This document shows, piece after piece, positions 1 to 8,837 of a stretch of 64,000 bases of DNA (its first letter is position 1; the number at the start of each line of letters is the position of its first letter). The stretch is from the NCBI GenBank assembly GCA_016285245.1, contig JAEEQH010000008.1, positions 20,977 through 84,976 on the forward strand. Reading direction: 5' to 3'. The notes beneath the pieces are model-generated. The model had not been told where the DNA came from and searched no databases. It saw only the letters and a program-made list of their open reading frames with translations. The translations under genes were made by a program, and so were the position numbers. This stretch comes from Prevotella sp. Its GTDB lineage: Bacteria; Bacteroidota; Bacteroidia; Bacteroidales; Bacteroidaceae.

Positions 1-2
1 CC

Positions 3-1874
3 ATCGGTCGTACGCCGCTGGTTCGCGTAGAGCTCTATATGCCCGGTGAGGATGGTAAGGACGTCGTTGTTGACTACGGCTACATCCGCATCAAGATTGT
101 TGAGCATCCGAAGCAGATTGATGAGTATGTTGAGCCTATCTACATGGTTGAGTACAATACTCCGGGTATGACCGCTTCTCAGGACTTCTGTGCTGCACTT
201 GGCGGCAAGGGAATGGAGTTCGTACAGCGCTGGATTGAGATGGAGTACGACATCATGTCCGACATCGACATCACGCAGAATGAGTTCGAGTCTAACTACA
301 TCTATGACGGTGATGGTGAAGTCTTCAACCAGTTCTATCTGAAGAAGGTTGGTAATGGCTATGTTCCGACTGCTGTTACAAACGATGGTTCTGCAACTGA
401 TGAGCTCGGCCAGATCAGAATCCGCCGTAACTGGGAGGATGAGCAGACTTCTGTAGTCGAGTGGAAGGTTACTGACGCACAGCTGACTGCTTATGCTAAC
501 AAGCTTGGTGGTGACGCTTCTAAGGCTAACCTCGTACGTGTCGCTCGCTTCCAGAAGAGAGGCAATAGCACTCTCCCCGCTCCGCAGTATCCGACTTACA
601 TCTATGTTGCCTTCATCCCGGCTGGTCTGACCATCAGCGCTGAGCCCACTGTTAGTGGCGTTCTGAACTGGGAGAACGAGTTCAACAGACGTAATACCTC
701 TAACTGGTATGCTAAGAACGCTAATCCTGATCCTGTCACGAGAGTTGTGACTCCGGGTCTTGTTGAGATTCACGCTCAGACGCTGAGCCCCGAGGATACA
801 AGTGCTAAGGAAGAGTGGACTGGCCAGGCTGACTCGCTGACGACTCACCTGCCCGACGTCTTCACCAAGGCTAGCAACGCTGCTGGTGTTCCTAACAAGC
901 TGATCACTCCGACTAACGATGCTTATGACAAGTTCATTACCATCAATGGTGCTGACATCAAGGGTAGAAGCCTGAAGCTCGATCTCGTCTTCGTTGACTC
1001 TACCTATAAGGATCAGAAGTTCAAGGCTAACAACGGTAAGAGCTACAAGCTCGAGGTCATCAACAAGGGTAAGGCTCTGGGCGCTTACGAGAGCACCTAT
1101 ACTTCTTGGAAGGATACTCCTGCTGACAAGCGCGATACAGTTGCTATCATGTACTTCGATCAGGACGAAGCTTGTGATGCTAAGGACTCTATCAACCACT
1201 GGCAGGTTGGCTATCGCAACAACTACGTTGCTGACGCTCTGCTGAACTATGCTGCTCACGACGAGCTCGCTAACGATATCGTCAAGGCTGTGGTTGGTGT
1301 GAAGGCTACTTATGCAACCTGTAATGTGCCTCTGTCTCAGAACACGTTCGACATCCGCTTCCTGCGTCCTATCAACGTCAAGAACTCTGACAAGACCGTG
1401 GGTGATGCTGCTGACAACGGTAAGCAGATTATCTACCTCCGCGACTGTGTGAGCTTCACCGACTGGCGTGACGTTCCGTTCAAGACCGAGTACTGGTACT
1501 ACTATGGCATCCAGTTCATCGAGATTGCTGACGTTGCTGAGGGTCACTTCCTCGCTGAGAATGCTGAGGTGATGACTGACCTTGATGCCGATGGTAACGT
1601 TTCGACGAAGGCTCCTCTGGTTGACAAGAACCCGTTGCTTGACCTCGTCTATGAGTACAAGCCTGAGGATGCCGTCGAGGGACCCGGTGAGCAGGAAGAC
1701 TTCGGTTACATTACCTACAGTAACTTCTCTAACACCACTCAGGAATTCCACCTGTGGCTGCCGATTAAGGTGACCTACATCTGGGGTGAAATCTATACCA
1801 CTGTCCAGGTGACCGTTAAGGCTACCCAGGGTAACGGCGGTACGGGTACGAATGGAAGCCGTCAGGCTAAGTAA
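3..1874 (+). CDS. Large surface-type protein of unknown function, 5' end outside window
   Basis: The frame is open to the left edge, so the N-terminus and any signal peptide are missing; at least 623 residues are visible. I do not recognise a catalytic domain. The chain is rich in Asn, Asp, Thr and Tyr and predicted beta-like, with a low-complexity Gly/Thr/Asn tail before the stop, as in secreted Bacteroidales proteins. Codon use is strikingly biased (Ala GCT, Gly GGT, Asn AAC, Lys AAG, Arg CGT), more than in most other genes here except the OmpA gene, which suggests very high expression. A strong terminator follows. It heads a run of exported proteins, so a structural or adhesin role is plausible but is inference. 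Confidence 0.7.
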   Translation: MGRTPLVRVELYMPGEDGKDVVVDYGYIRIKIVEHPKQIDEYVEPIYMVEYNTPGMTASQDFCAALGGKGMEFVQRWIEMEYDIMSDIDITQNEFESNYIYDGDGEVFNQFYLKKVGNGYVPTAVTNDGSATDELGQIRIRRNWEDEQTSVVEWKVTDAQLTAYANKLGGDASKANLVRVARFQKRGNSTLPAPQYPTYIYVAFIPAGLTISAEPTVSGVLNWENEFNRRNTSNWYAKNANPDPVTRVVTPGLVEIHAQTLSPEDTSAKEEWTGQADSLTTHLPDVFTKASNAAGVPNKLITPTNDAYDKFITINGADIKGRSLKLDLVFVDSTYKDQKFKANNGKSYKLEVINKGKALGAYESTYTSWKDTPADKRDTVAIMYFDQDEACDAKDSINHWQVGYRNNYVADALLNYAAHDELANDIVKAVVGVKATYATCNVPLSQNTFDIRFLRPINVKNSDKTVGDAADNGKQIIYLRDCVSFTDWRDVPFKTEYWYYYGIQFIEIADVAEGHFLAENAEVMTDLDADGNVSTKAPLVDKNPLLDLVYEYKPEDAVEGPGEQEDFGYITYSNFSNTTQEFHLWLPIKVTYIWGEIYTTVQVTVKATQGNGGTGTNGSRQAK

Positions 1875-1901
1875 GTAAGATCCTAACGGATATCTATAGA
1901 T

Positions 1902-1936
1902 ATAGGGGAGGGGTATGATACTCCTCCCCTATTTTT
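1902..1936 (+). terminator. Rho-independent terminator after the large surface protein
   Basis: A perfect 10-bp stem (ATAGGGGAGG pairing with CCTCCCCTAT) with an 11-base loop is followed by a T run, 28 bases after the stop codon. It separates the first gene from the lipoprotein run that starts at 1969. Confidence 0.85.
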
Positions 1937-1968
1937 AATCTTAAAACGCGATAATAACCATTTACGCG

Positions 1969-2463
1969 ATGAAACTGAAACAACTGTTTTTTATTTCAAT
2001 GGTAGCCGTGCTGGCATTCAGCTCCTGCAGCAACAAGAAGAAGCAGGAAATTGATCTTGTTCTCCGTCCTGCCTCGATGGTTTACACTGCCCAGGACTCT
2101 GCCGACATCTGGAACCTCTGCCAGCAGTTTGCTGACTTCTTCGGTAAGAACGACTTCGAGTCGTGCTCGATGATGCTCAACACGTTCCGTAACGACAGCA
2201 TCTTCCCCTATACCGACAAGCAGCGTAAGGAGTATATTCAGAAAGTGCAGATGTTCTCGAACTACGGCTGCCGCATCGATGCCTTTGTGCTCCACAGCGA
2301 CCGTAACAATGAGATTAGCCTGAAGGTGAAACTTTTCAACATCGGTACGCTCGACGACGATAAGGGCATCACCCACCTGTTCCTGAATCCTGTAAAGGTT
2401 GAGGATACCTGGTATCTGACGCTCCGTGACCAACGTGCCGACGGCGTTAAGAAAGTCTATTGA
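1969..2463 (+). CDS. Small lipoprotein of unknown function
   Basis: This 164-residue protein has a hydrophobic N-terminus ending in the lipobox-like FSSCS (Cys about residue 20), so it should be a lipid-anchored envelope protein. After a Lys-rich stretch the domain is alpha/beta; its pattern (AQDSADIWNLCQQFADFF, then a strand-rich C-terminal half ending VEDTWYLTLRD) is reminiscent of NTF2-like or DUF4878-type lipoproteins, but I cannot assign a family. It is followed 12 bases later by another lipoprotein gene, so the two are probably cotranscribed with the surface proteins downstream. Confidence 0.75.
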   Translation: MKLKQLFFISMVAVLAFSSCSNKKKQEIDLVLRPASMVYTAQDSADIWNLCQQFADFFGKNDFESCSMMLNTFRNDSIFPYTDKQRKEYIQKVQMFSNYGCRIDAFVLHSDRNNEISLKVKLFNIGTLDDDKGITHLFLNPVKVEDTWYLTLRDQRADGVKKVY

Positions 2464-2475
2464 TTGTTTTTCAAG

Positions 2476-2883
2476 ATGATGAAAACACTGAATTATCTGT
2501 TCCTGTCGCTTTGCCTGCTCCTGATGACGGCCAGTTGCAGTAAGAAACCTGATTCCAGCCTGCCTGCGAAGCTTGTCTACGAGCAGACTGATCAAGACCT
2601 CGGGTCAGTCATTATCGAGGATGGTACACGCGTGGTAAAGTACACCATTCGTAACGATGGCGGACATTATATCTACCTCGCTGATGTCGTGTCCTCATGT
2701 GACTGTACGAAACTCGATTTCAGCAGAGATAACCTCTGGGCTGGCGAGAAGACCACCATTAAAGTGACGTTCGATCCGAAGGATCTCCCCGAGGGCGACT
2801 TCGAACGTATGATCGGCGTCTATACGAATATGAAACAACGTCCCGACACCCTGTACTTCCACGGTGTCGCAAAACATAAGTAA
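2476..2883 (+). CDS. DUF1573-type lipoprotein
   Basis: This 135-residue lipoprotein (lipobox TASC about residue 21) has one Ig-like domain. The segment with DLGSVIIEDGTRVVKYTIRNDGG, then VVSSCDCTK and the late TIKVTFDPKDLPEGDFERMIGVYTN, matches DUF1573, a common Bacteroidetes periplasmic or surface beta-sandwich of unknown role that typically carries the SSCDCT motif. I chose the ATG at 2476; the frame is also open from a TTG at 2464, and 2479 is another in-frame ATG. The gene starts 12 bases after the previous stop and ends directly against the next start. Confidence 0.85.
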   Translation: MMKTLNYLFLSLCLLLMTASCSKKPDSSLPAKLVYEQTDQDLGSVIIEDGTRVVKYTIRNDGGHYIYLADVVSSCDCTKLDFSRDNLWAGEKTTIKVTFDPKDLPEGDFERMIGVYTNMKQRPDTLYFHGVAKHK

Positions 2884-4299
2884 ATGAGCAGTATTTTCCG
2901 AGGCCTTTATCTGGCCGTTGCTGTCGTGCTGTTATCACCCCCTCTGTTGGCTGATAACGGCACGGTATTGCATTTGTCGAAAAGCGGTTCTGCTGCTGGC
3001 GAGAAGACTGTTCCTGTAGGAGCGACGATTACCTTCTCTTCTGAGGGTATGATAATCTCTTCCGAACAAGGCGCTATAGCGTTTGACAGCTTCGATGCCA
3101 TCGAGTTCAGTGCCGACCGTAGTGCCGCCACCCCGTCACAAAGTGGTTCCGGTTCAACGCCAGGGACCATGAAGACGGTCAACATCCAGTACCCGGCACC
3201 AGTCTATCCAGAGCCAAAGGACCTCGGACAGGGCGAGACGACGCCTGAACCGGGACCGGATGACCCCGATCCTCCCACACCTGTGACCTATGACCTGAGT
3301 GGTGCCACCATCACGGTGAAGGGTACGTACGTGTATACTGGTGAGGCGGTTTCTCCTGAGTACACCGTTACTTACAACGGCACGCAGCTGACTGCCCACG
3401 AGGATTTTACCGCCCAATTGTCTGACAATACCAATGTTGGTACCGCTACCATCACCATTACTGCCGTTGATGGCAGCAGCTATACGGGCAGCACGTCGCA
3501 GACGTTCACCATTGCTCCATGTGACCTCAGCGAGGCAACGGTCAGCACAGAGCAGTCGACATATATCTATACCGGCCTGGCCATTGAGCCTGTCGTCACG
3601 GTGGTGCTCGACGGCAAGACGCTGACTAAGAATGTCGACTATACGGTGAGTTATAACAAGAATGTCAATGCTGGAACTGCCGTCATTAACGTTCGCGGTA
3701 AGGACAACTACACCGGTTCCGTCGAATCGGCGTTCACTATCGAGAAACCTGTTCCCGAGTCTGACATTGTCGTGACCTTAGACGATGAGGCGATAGAGCC
3801 GATAGTCGATCCCACGAATACGCTTGCCAGTTATAAATGCTCACATGGAGAAGTGACTTTGATTGGCTATTCTGCCGAAACAGGCGATAGCGTGACCTTG
3901 ATGGTGTATCCGAAGAGTGGTTATGTCATCAGCAGCTTCTTGCTGTCGGAGAACCTGGACTACAAGGAAAGTCCTATTACGGGCACTTCCATGCAATATA
4001 AGTATGCTAAGCCCGCCGGAAAGCTGACGATTGCCATCGTCTTCGAAGAGAAGCAGGCTGACGGAATCGCTGAGAACACCGCCGACGGTCTCCGCTTCAC
4101 GGTCATCGACCGCCAGACGGTGCGCATCACCGGTGCCGAAGAGACTGCTAAGGTTAACGTCTTCGATGCCCGCGGTCAGCACGTGGCTGCCGATGTGCAG
4201 CGTTCTGAGACGGATATTGTTGTCCGTCTGGCCAGTCAGCCGCAGAGTCTCTATATCATCCAAGTCAATAACAACACGTTCAAGATCTATAAAAAATGA
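2884..4299 (+). CDS. Secreted protein with tandem beta-sandwich repeats and a T9SS-like C-terminus
   Basis: The 471-residue protein has a signal peptide (cleavage near LLADNG). A Pro/Asp/Glu linker around residues 110-135 is followed by two similar repeats of ~80 residues (YDLSGATITV... and CDLSEATVST...), each with the YTG...P.VTV.L/NG..L....DYT pattern of bacterial Ig-like surface repeats. A third domain follows. The last ~70 residues (VNVFDARGQHV ... LYIIQVNNNTFKIYKK) have the shape of a type A type-IX-secretion sorting domain, so the protein is probably exported through the outer membrane and anchored or released. Its stop codon overlaps the next start as ATGA, suggesting translational coupling. 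Confidence 0.75.
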   Translation: MSSIFRGLYLAVAVVLLSPPLLADNGTVLHLSKSGSAAGEKTVPVGATITFSSEGMIISSEQGAIAFDSFDAIEFSADRSAATPSQSGSGSTPGTMKTVNIQYPAPVYPEPKDLGQGETTPEPGPDDPDPPTPVTYDLSGATITVKGTYVYTGEAVSPEYTVTYNGTQLTAHEDFTAQLSDNTNVGTATITITAVDGSSYTGSTSQTFTIAPCDLSEATVSTEQSTYIYTGLAIEPVVTVVLDGKTLTKNVDYTVSYNKNVNAGTAVINVRGKDNYTGSVESAFTIEKPVPESDIVVTLDDEAIEPIVDPTNTLASYKCSHGEVTLIGYSAETGDSVTLMVYPKSGYVISSFLLSENLDYKESPITGTSMQYKYAKPAGKLTIAIVFEEKQADGIAENTADGLRFTVIDRQTVRITGAEETAKVNVFDARGQHVAADVQRSETDIVVRLASQPQSLYIIQVNNNTFKIYKK

Positions 4300-6572
4300 A
4301 AAAGACAATATTATTAGTGGTTTGTGCCCTCTTGGGCGTGCTGTCGACCTCGGCACAGCAGATGGTGTTGAAATACACTGATCAAGATGGCGTGCAGCAA
4401 GTGTTGCAGATGGAGGTGTGGCGCATCGACCAGATGCAGTTCGTACCAGGTAATTCAGTGACGCTGACGGACACCCCTAACATTATCGACTTTGGCTTGG
4501 GCGTGCGCTGGGCCGACCGCAACTTGGGTGCTGCCAGTGCGAAAGATCCGGGCCTTCTGATAGGCTGGGGTGACACGACGCTGACGAACTACTCCACGAA
4601 ACTGCAGTATTTCCCGACCACGACGGCTCCGGCACAGATCTCTGCCAGTCAGTACGACGTCGCCAAAGTGAAATGGGATGAGTCGTGGCATATGCCTACT
4701 GAGGCTGAGTTGCAGGAGCTGATTGACGCCTGTAACTGGGAGTGGGTCAACGATGTCGAGAACGATAGCGTGGGTGTCGTGGGTAAGTTGAAGACCGACG
4801 AGGCAAAGACGATTTTCTTCCCCGCTGCCGGCTACCGTCAAGGAAAGACCGAGGCTGACAAGACAGCTAAGGGCTACTACTGGACAGGTATGTTGGGGCA
4901 GGCAACCGACAAAGCGAAAGCCCGGATGATGAGTTTTTCTGAAGGCACTCCGACACCGACGGTCGCCGAGGATTTCCGCTACCTCGGACTGGCTATCCGT
5001 CCCGTCACGGGACCGGTGGTCGTTCCTACGGGTCTTGGCACGGTGACGGCATCCAGCATTGAGGCACAGAGTGCCACGGTGACGGCTACGCTGACGGGTG
5101 ACTTGGAGGATGCGCCGCAGGTGACTATTAAGTATGGTACGAGTGCAGATAACTTAGCCTACACCAAAACCGTCGATGAGGCAGCGTCTACGATAACCAT
5201 TAACCTCACCGGTCTTTTGCAGAACACCACCTACTACGTGAAGGTCATTTTGCAGACTGACAATGGCACATTTGACCAGACCATTAGCTTCGATACGAAG
5301 AAGTTAGATAAGTTCCCGGTGGCAGAGGCGGTCAACCTTGGTCTGTCCAGCGGCACCAAGTGGGCATCGTGGAACATGGGTTCGACGTCAGCGATGCATG
5401 TGCCGGAAACGCAGTATGCTCGTTATGGCTGGGGTGATCCTACGGGAGAAGTGCATTCTCTCTATGCAAGTGATTATCTGATTTCACAGAACACGTCATT
5501 CAAGAATGGTAATATCATTGATATTGCCGGCACGCAGTACGATATTGCCACGGTGCAGTGGGGAACGGGCTGGCGTCTGCCGCGTCAGTCTGACTTTGAG
5601 GAACTTATCCGTGAGTGTACCGCCGAGAGAGGAACCTTCACCGATGCCAATGGTGTGTCGCATTACGGCATTAAGTTTATCGGTCCGAATGGCAGATCTA
5701 TCCTCCTTCCTGCGGCAGGCTTGAGGAATTCAAAGGGCAACCTCGTCTCCGATAACAGCCTGTGTGCTTACTGGGCGAGCACCAACCTGAATAACGTCAG
5801 CGTACCTATCCCTATTGTCTATTCGACCTCTTTGAGTGTCGATTCTAAGGGCCCCATCTATTACCAGTTGGCCATTCGTCCAGTCTATGAAGAGACCAGC
5901 GGCTCTTCGTCAGGCAGTGGCGGCGGTGAGTCTGGTGGTGAGTCTGGTGGAGAGCCTGGTGGTGAGTCCGGCGGTGATTCTGGACAGACACAGCCCGAGA
6001 CACCTTCTGCAGGTAATGCCGTTGACTTGGGTTTGAGTATCTACTGGGCTGACAGGAACGTCGGCAGCTCTAGTGCATCGAATGTTGGCTACTACATCCC
6101 CTGGGGCGATACGCAGTCGCGTAGCGATTATTCGCAGTCGACCTATATTCACTACAAGAACAATGCCTACGTGGTGACTGGCCTACAGCCGCTGCCAGCG
6201 CAGTATGATGCTGCTTCTCAGGTATGGGGTGGCGATTGGCGTATGCCGACGATGGAGGAATGGAGCGATCTGATAAACTATTGTGACTGGGTAGAAGAAG
6301 GTGACGGCTTCCGTGTCTATAAAAAAGGCTCCACGAAGAAGAGCGAGAGTATCTATCTGCCTACATCGGGCTATAAGATTACGGATAAAGGCAGCGTTAC
6401 TACTATGAGTCGGAGTTACTGTACCTACTGGACCAGTACGTTGAGTACGACGGTACAGTATAAAGGAGCAAAGGGTATGGCCTTCTTGGGAAGGCCGAGC
6501 TCAGACTACAAGACCGTGACTGTCTACGACCGTTATCAGGGTATGCCCATCCGACCAGTGAAGAACAAGTAA
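4296..6572 (+). CDS. Secreted protein with three Fibrobacter-type major paralogous domains
   Basis: The 758-residue chain begins with a signal peptide (AQQMVLKYT). Three copies of a ~170-residue domain share the order (V/I)D(L/F)GL...WA..N(V/L/M)G, WGD, QYD.A...WG..WRMPT..E and (I/L)P(A/T)(A/S)GYR/GLR, at about residues 65-240, 340-540 and 575-755; this is the Fibrobacter succinogenes major paralogous domain type. A fibronectin-III-like module sits between copies 1 and 2 (about 245-335), and a Gly/Ser/Glu linker of 4-residue repeats lies near 540-570. The function of the family is not established; lectin or surface-attachment roles are inference. It is coupled to the preceding gene and followed by a terminator. 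Confidence 0.75.
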   Translation: MKKTILLVVCALLGVLSTSAQQMVLKYTDQDGVQQVLQMEVWRIDQMQFVPGNSVTLTDTPNIIDFGLGVRWADRNLGAASAKDPGLLIGWGDTTLTNYSTKLQYFPTTTAPAQISASQYDVAKVKWDESWHMPTEAELQELIDACNWEWVNDVENDSVGVVGKLKTDEAKTIFFPAAGYRQGKTEADKTAKGYYWTGMLGQATDKAKARMMSFSEGTPTPTVAEDFRYLGLAIRPVTGPVVVPTGLGTVTASSIEAQSATVTATLTGDLEDAPQVTIKYGTSADNLAYTKTVDEAASTITINLTGLLQNTTYYVKVILQTDNGTFDQTISFDTKKLDKFPVAEAVNLGLSSGTKWASWNMGSTSAMHVPETQYARYGWGDPTGEVHSLYASDYLISQNTSFKNGNIIDIAGTQYDIATVQWGTGWRLPRQSDFEELIRECTAERGTFTDANGVSHYGIKFIGPNGRSILLPAAGLRNSKGNLVSDNSLCAYWASTNLNNVSVPIPIVYSTSLSVDSKGPIYYQLAIRPVYEETSGSSSGSGGGESGGESGGEPGGESGGDSGQTQPETPSAGNAVDLGLSIYWADRNVGSSSASNVGYYIPWGDTQSRSDYSQSTYIHYKNNAYVVTGLQPLPAQYDAASQVWGGDWRMPTMEEWSDLINYCDWVEEGDGFRVYKKGSTKKSESIYLPTSGYKITDKGSVTTMSRSYCTYWTSTLSTTVQYKGAKGMAFLGRPSSDYKTVTVYDRYQGMPIRPVKNK

Positions 6573-6590
6573 GATCAGATACCTCTTTAT

Positions 6591-6634
6591 AAGGGCGTTT
6601 TCTACCGAAAAACGGCCGGAAACGCCCTTCTTTT
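6591..6634 (+). terminator. Terminator after the triple-domain surface protein
   Basis: The 10-bp outer arms AAGGGCGTTT and AAACGCCCTT enclose a smaller CCG/CGG inner helix and are followed by C then TTTT. It ends the 1969-6572 gene run. Confidence 0.8.
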
Positions 6635-6672
6635 GGGAAAAAAGCACGTTTTTTTAAAGATTTTTGCAAAAA

Positions 6673-6706
6673 TTTGTAGGTAAATCAAAAAAATAATGTA
6701 ACTTTG
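6673..6706 (+). promoter_or_regulatory. Bacteroidota promoter of the OmpA-family gene
   Basis: TTTG at 6673-6676 and TAACTTTG at 6699-6706 match the -33/-7 elements (TTTG and TAnnTTTG) with 22 bases between. The start codon lies ~46 bases downstream, leaving an A/T-rich leader typical of highly expressed genes in this phylum. Confidence 0.75.
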
Positions 6707-6752
6707 CCCCCGAAAAGTGTAGATATATATCATTATCAATTAAATACAAATT

Positions 6753-7898
6753 ATGAAAGCATTAAAGACTTTGTTTGCTGTAGCCCTCTTCGCTATGGGT
6801 GCTGTTACAGCAAATGCCCAGGCTACATATACTGATGCCTCGGGTAACAAGTATGAGTTCCAGAAGCACTTCTTCCTCAACCTCGAAGGTGGCGCACAGT
6901 ACACGCTTGGTGAGGCAAAGTTCAAGGATCTGATCTCTCCGAACGTACAGCTCGGACTGGGCTATCAGTTCTCGCCCGTCATCGCTGCTCGCCTGCAGGC
7001 TAACGCTTGGCAGTCGAAGGGTGGCTGGAACGGTTTCTATGTTGGCAATGAGGCTCCTCACACCGAGACCTACAAGTGGAACTACGTGGCTCCCGGCATC
7101 GATGTGATGTTCAACCTCTCGAACCTCATCTGCGGCTACAACCCCCTCCGTGTGTTCAACGTGACCGCCTTCATCGGTGGTGGTGCCAACTTCGGCTGGG
7201 GCAACGAAGAGGTTAACGACATCGCTAACCAGCTCGTAGCCAACCAGAAGAACCTGAGCAACTTTGAGCTGGAGTATCTCTGGGATGGCAGCAAGATTCG
7301 TCCCTTCGGACGTGCCGGCCTCGAGCTCGGTTTCCGTCTGAGCGACGCTGTCAGCATCATCGTCGAGGGTAACGCCAACATCCTGAGCGACCACTACAAC
7401 TCTAAGAAGGCTGAGAACGCTGACTGGTACTTCAACGCACTGGCTGGCCTCCGCATCAACCTCGGTAAGACCTACAACAAGATTGTGCCTCCCGCACCCG
7501 TTCCCGAGCCGGAGCCCGTTGTTGAGCCCGAGCCCGCACCTGCTCCCGCTCCCGCACCTGTCGTAGAGAAGATCGAGCCCATCCGCCGCGACGTCTTCTT
7601 CCTCATCAACAAGACTGACATCCGCGACACCGAGGCCCAGAAGGTGAAGGACATCGCCGACTACCTGCAGAAGTATCCGAAGGCTAAGGTCGTCGTTACT
7701 GGCTATGCTGACGCTGGCACTGGTAACGACAAGATCAACGACCGTCTCGCTGCACAGCGTGCTGACGTCGTCGTGAAGGCCCTGAAGGAGCAGTATGGTA
7801 TCGCTGAGGATCGCATCAGCTACGACTCTAAGGGTTCGCGCGTACAGCCGTTCGCTGAGAACGACCTGAACCGTGTCTCTATCTGTATCGCAGAGTAA
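6753..7898 (+). CDS. OmpA-family outer membrane protein
   Basis: The 381-residue protein has a signal peptide cleaved after ANAQ, an N-terminal ~220-residue beta-barrel region with alternating amphipathic strands, a Pro/Glu/Ala linker at about 250-275, and a C-terminal OmpA-like peptidoglycan-binding domain (about 280-381; VFFLINKTDIRDTEAQKVKDIADYL, then GYADAGTGNDKINDRLAAQRADVV). The domain normally binds diaminopimelate in peptidoglycan, so the protein should link the outer membrane to the cell wall. It has its own promoter and terminator. Codon bias (AAC, AAG, GGT, CGT) implies abundant expression. Confidence 0.92.
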   Translation: MKALKTLFAVALFAMGAVTANAQATYTDASGNKYEFQKHFFLNLEGGAQYTLGEAKFKDLISPNVQLGLGYQFSPVIAARLQANAWQSKGGWNGFYVGNEAPHTETYKWNYVAPGIDVMFNLSNLICGYNPLRVFNVTAFIGGGANFGWGNEEVNDIANQLVANQKNLSNFELEYLWDGSKIRPFGRAGLELGFRLSDAVSIIVEGNANILSDHYNSKKAENADWYFNALAGLRINLGKTYNKIVPPAPVPEPEPVVEPEPAPAPAPAPVVEKIEPIRRDVFFLINKTDIRDTEAQKVKDIADYLQKYPKAKVVVTGYADAGTGNDKINDRLAAQRADVVVKALKEQYGIAEDRISYDSKGSRVQPFAENDLNRVSICIAE

Positions 7899-7930
7899 TC
7901 CGCACACACTATAGGAAATTTTGCAAAATA

Positions 7931-7981
7931 GGTTGCAAAGTTGCTGAAACCTTTTGGGACAGCAGCTTTGCAACCTTTTTT
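7931..7981 (+). terminator. Terminator of the OmpA-family gene
   Basis: A long hairpin pairs GGTTGCAAAG.TGCTG with CAGCA.CTTTGCAACC (one mismatch) and is followed by TTTTTT. It lies 32 bases after the stop codon. Confidence 0.85.
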
Positions 7982-8016
7982 AGGTTACAAAGGTTGCATG
8001 AGGTTGTATGGGATAC

Positions 8017-8105
8017 CTTTAGCCGTGAAAAGATGGTCTTTAGCCGCAAAAAGGTCACCTTTAGCCGCGAAAAGATGACCTTTAGAAAGCTAAAGCTTAC
8101 CTTTA
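8017..8105. repeat. Tandem array of four 21-bp units
   Basis: Four consecutive 21-bp units begin at 8017, 8038, 8059 and 8080, each starting CTTTAG, with a partial fifth (CTTTA) at 8101. Units 1-3 share CTTTAGCCGNNAAAAGRT; unit 4 has diverged after CTTTAG. The array lies between the OmpA terminator and the convergent lolD-like gene, in what should be the 3' untranslated region of both. Confidence 0.85.
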
Positions 8106-8108
8106 CAC

Positions 8109-8837
8109 TCAGAGCTCAGCGCGCATATCCATGGGGGTAATAAGCTCTGCGGGAGCAACCGGCTCTTCGGGGCTAACAGGCTCTACAGGGCAGATGGCAC
8201 CGTCCTTGAGGTGGATAGTGCGGTCGGTCAGGGTGGCCAGCTGCTCGTCGTGTGTGACAATGACAAAGGTCTGTCCGAATTGGTTGCGCAAGTCGAAGAA
8301 GAGCTGGTGGAGCTCCTGTTTGTTCTGCGTGTCGAGGGAACCGGAGGGTTCATCGGCGAGGATGACAGCGGGGTTATTGACGAGGGCGCGTGCCACGGCG
8401 ACGCGCTGCTTCTCGCCGCCGGAGAGTTCGGCGGGCTTGTGGTCGGCACGGTCGGCGAGGCCCATGAACTGCAGCAGCTCGCGTGCGCGTTCCTTGGCTT
8501 CTTTGTTGGCCTTGCCGGCAATGTAGGCGGGAATCATGATGTTCTCCAGGGCGGTGAACTCCGGCAGCAACTGGTGGAATTGGAAGACGAAGCCGAGGTG
8601 GCGGTTGCGGAAGTCGGCGAGGGCCTTCTGCGAGAGAGTGGTCACGTCGATACCATCGACACACACGGAACCCGAGTCCGGGCGGTCGAGGGTGCCAATG
8701 ATTTGCAACAGCGTGGTCTTGCCGGCGCCCGATGGTCCGACAATACTGACTACTTCTCCACGGTCGATGTGGAGGTCAATGCCTTTGAGTACTTGTAGTG
8801 AGCCGAAACTCTTCTTAATTTCTGTAACGTCAATCAT
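8109..8837 (-). CDS. lolD: LolD-like ABC transporter ATP-binding protein
   Basis: This 242-residue ABC ATPase has Walker [10 protein letters not shown] (residues 34-42), the signature LSGGEKQR (~140), Walker [10 protein letters not shown] (~163) and the H-loop VTHD (~198). It matches the MacB/LolD/FtsE class; length and sequence fit LolD, which powers release of lipoproteins from the inner membrane. The C-terminal ~25 residues are an unusual Pro/Glu/Ala repeat ([16 protein letters not shown]). No LolC/E permease is adjacent, as is common in Bacteroidota. Its start overlaps the antiporter stop as ATGA, so the two are translationally coupled. Substrate assignment is inference. Confidence 0.82.
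   Translation of the reverse strand: MIDVTEIKKSFGSLQVLKGIDLHIDRGEVVSIVGPSGAGKTTLLQIIGTLDRPDSGSVCVDGIDVTTLSQKALADFRNRHLGFVFQFHQLLPEFTALENIMIPAYIAGKANKEAKERARELLQFMGLADRADHKPAELSGGEKQRVAVARALVNNPAVILADEPSGSLDTQNKQELHQLFFDLRNQFGQTFVIVTHDEQLATLTDRTIHLKDGAICPVEPVSPEEPVAPAELITPMDMRAEL

Noticed and set aside
1902..1936. Member of the C-rich palindrome family seen near FKBP
   Set aside because: It lacks the flanking GACCC/GGGTC segment and has a terminator T run, so it is explained as a normal terminator.
5920..5990. Gly/Ser/Glu repeats as another short-tandem-repeat locus
   Set aside because: The 12-bp periodicity follows codons of a flexible linker and is explained at the protein level.
6762..7973. 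403-residue minus-strand open frame over the OmpA gene
   Set aside because: It results from strong codon bias of the OmpA gene on the other strand; the product is a Val/Leu/Asp-rich chain without features.
8017..8105. CRISPR array
   Set aside because: Units are contiguous 21-mers without spacers and there are no cas genes.
8017..8140. Short frame with a seven-residue repeat (FSREKMT) in the 21-bp array
   Set aside because: It has no start codon or promoter, and lies after a strong terminator; treated as a DNA repeat.
8109..8837. FtsE instead of LolD
   Set aside because: There is no FtsX neighbour, and length and sequence fit the LolD/MacB type; the choice remains an inference.
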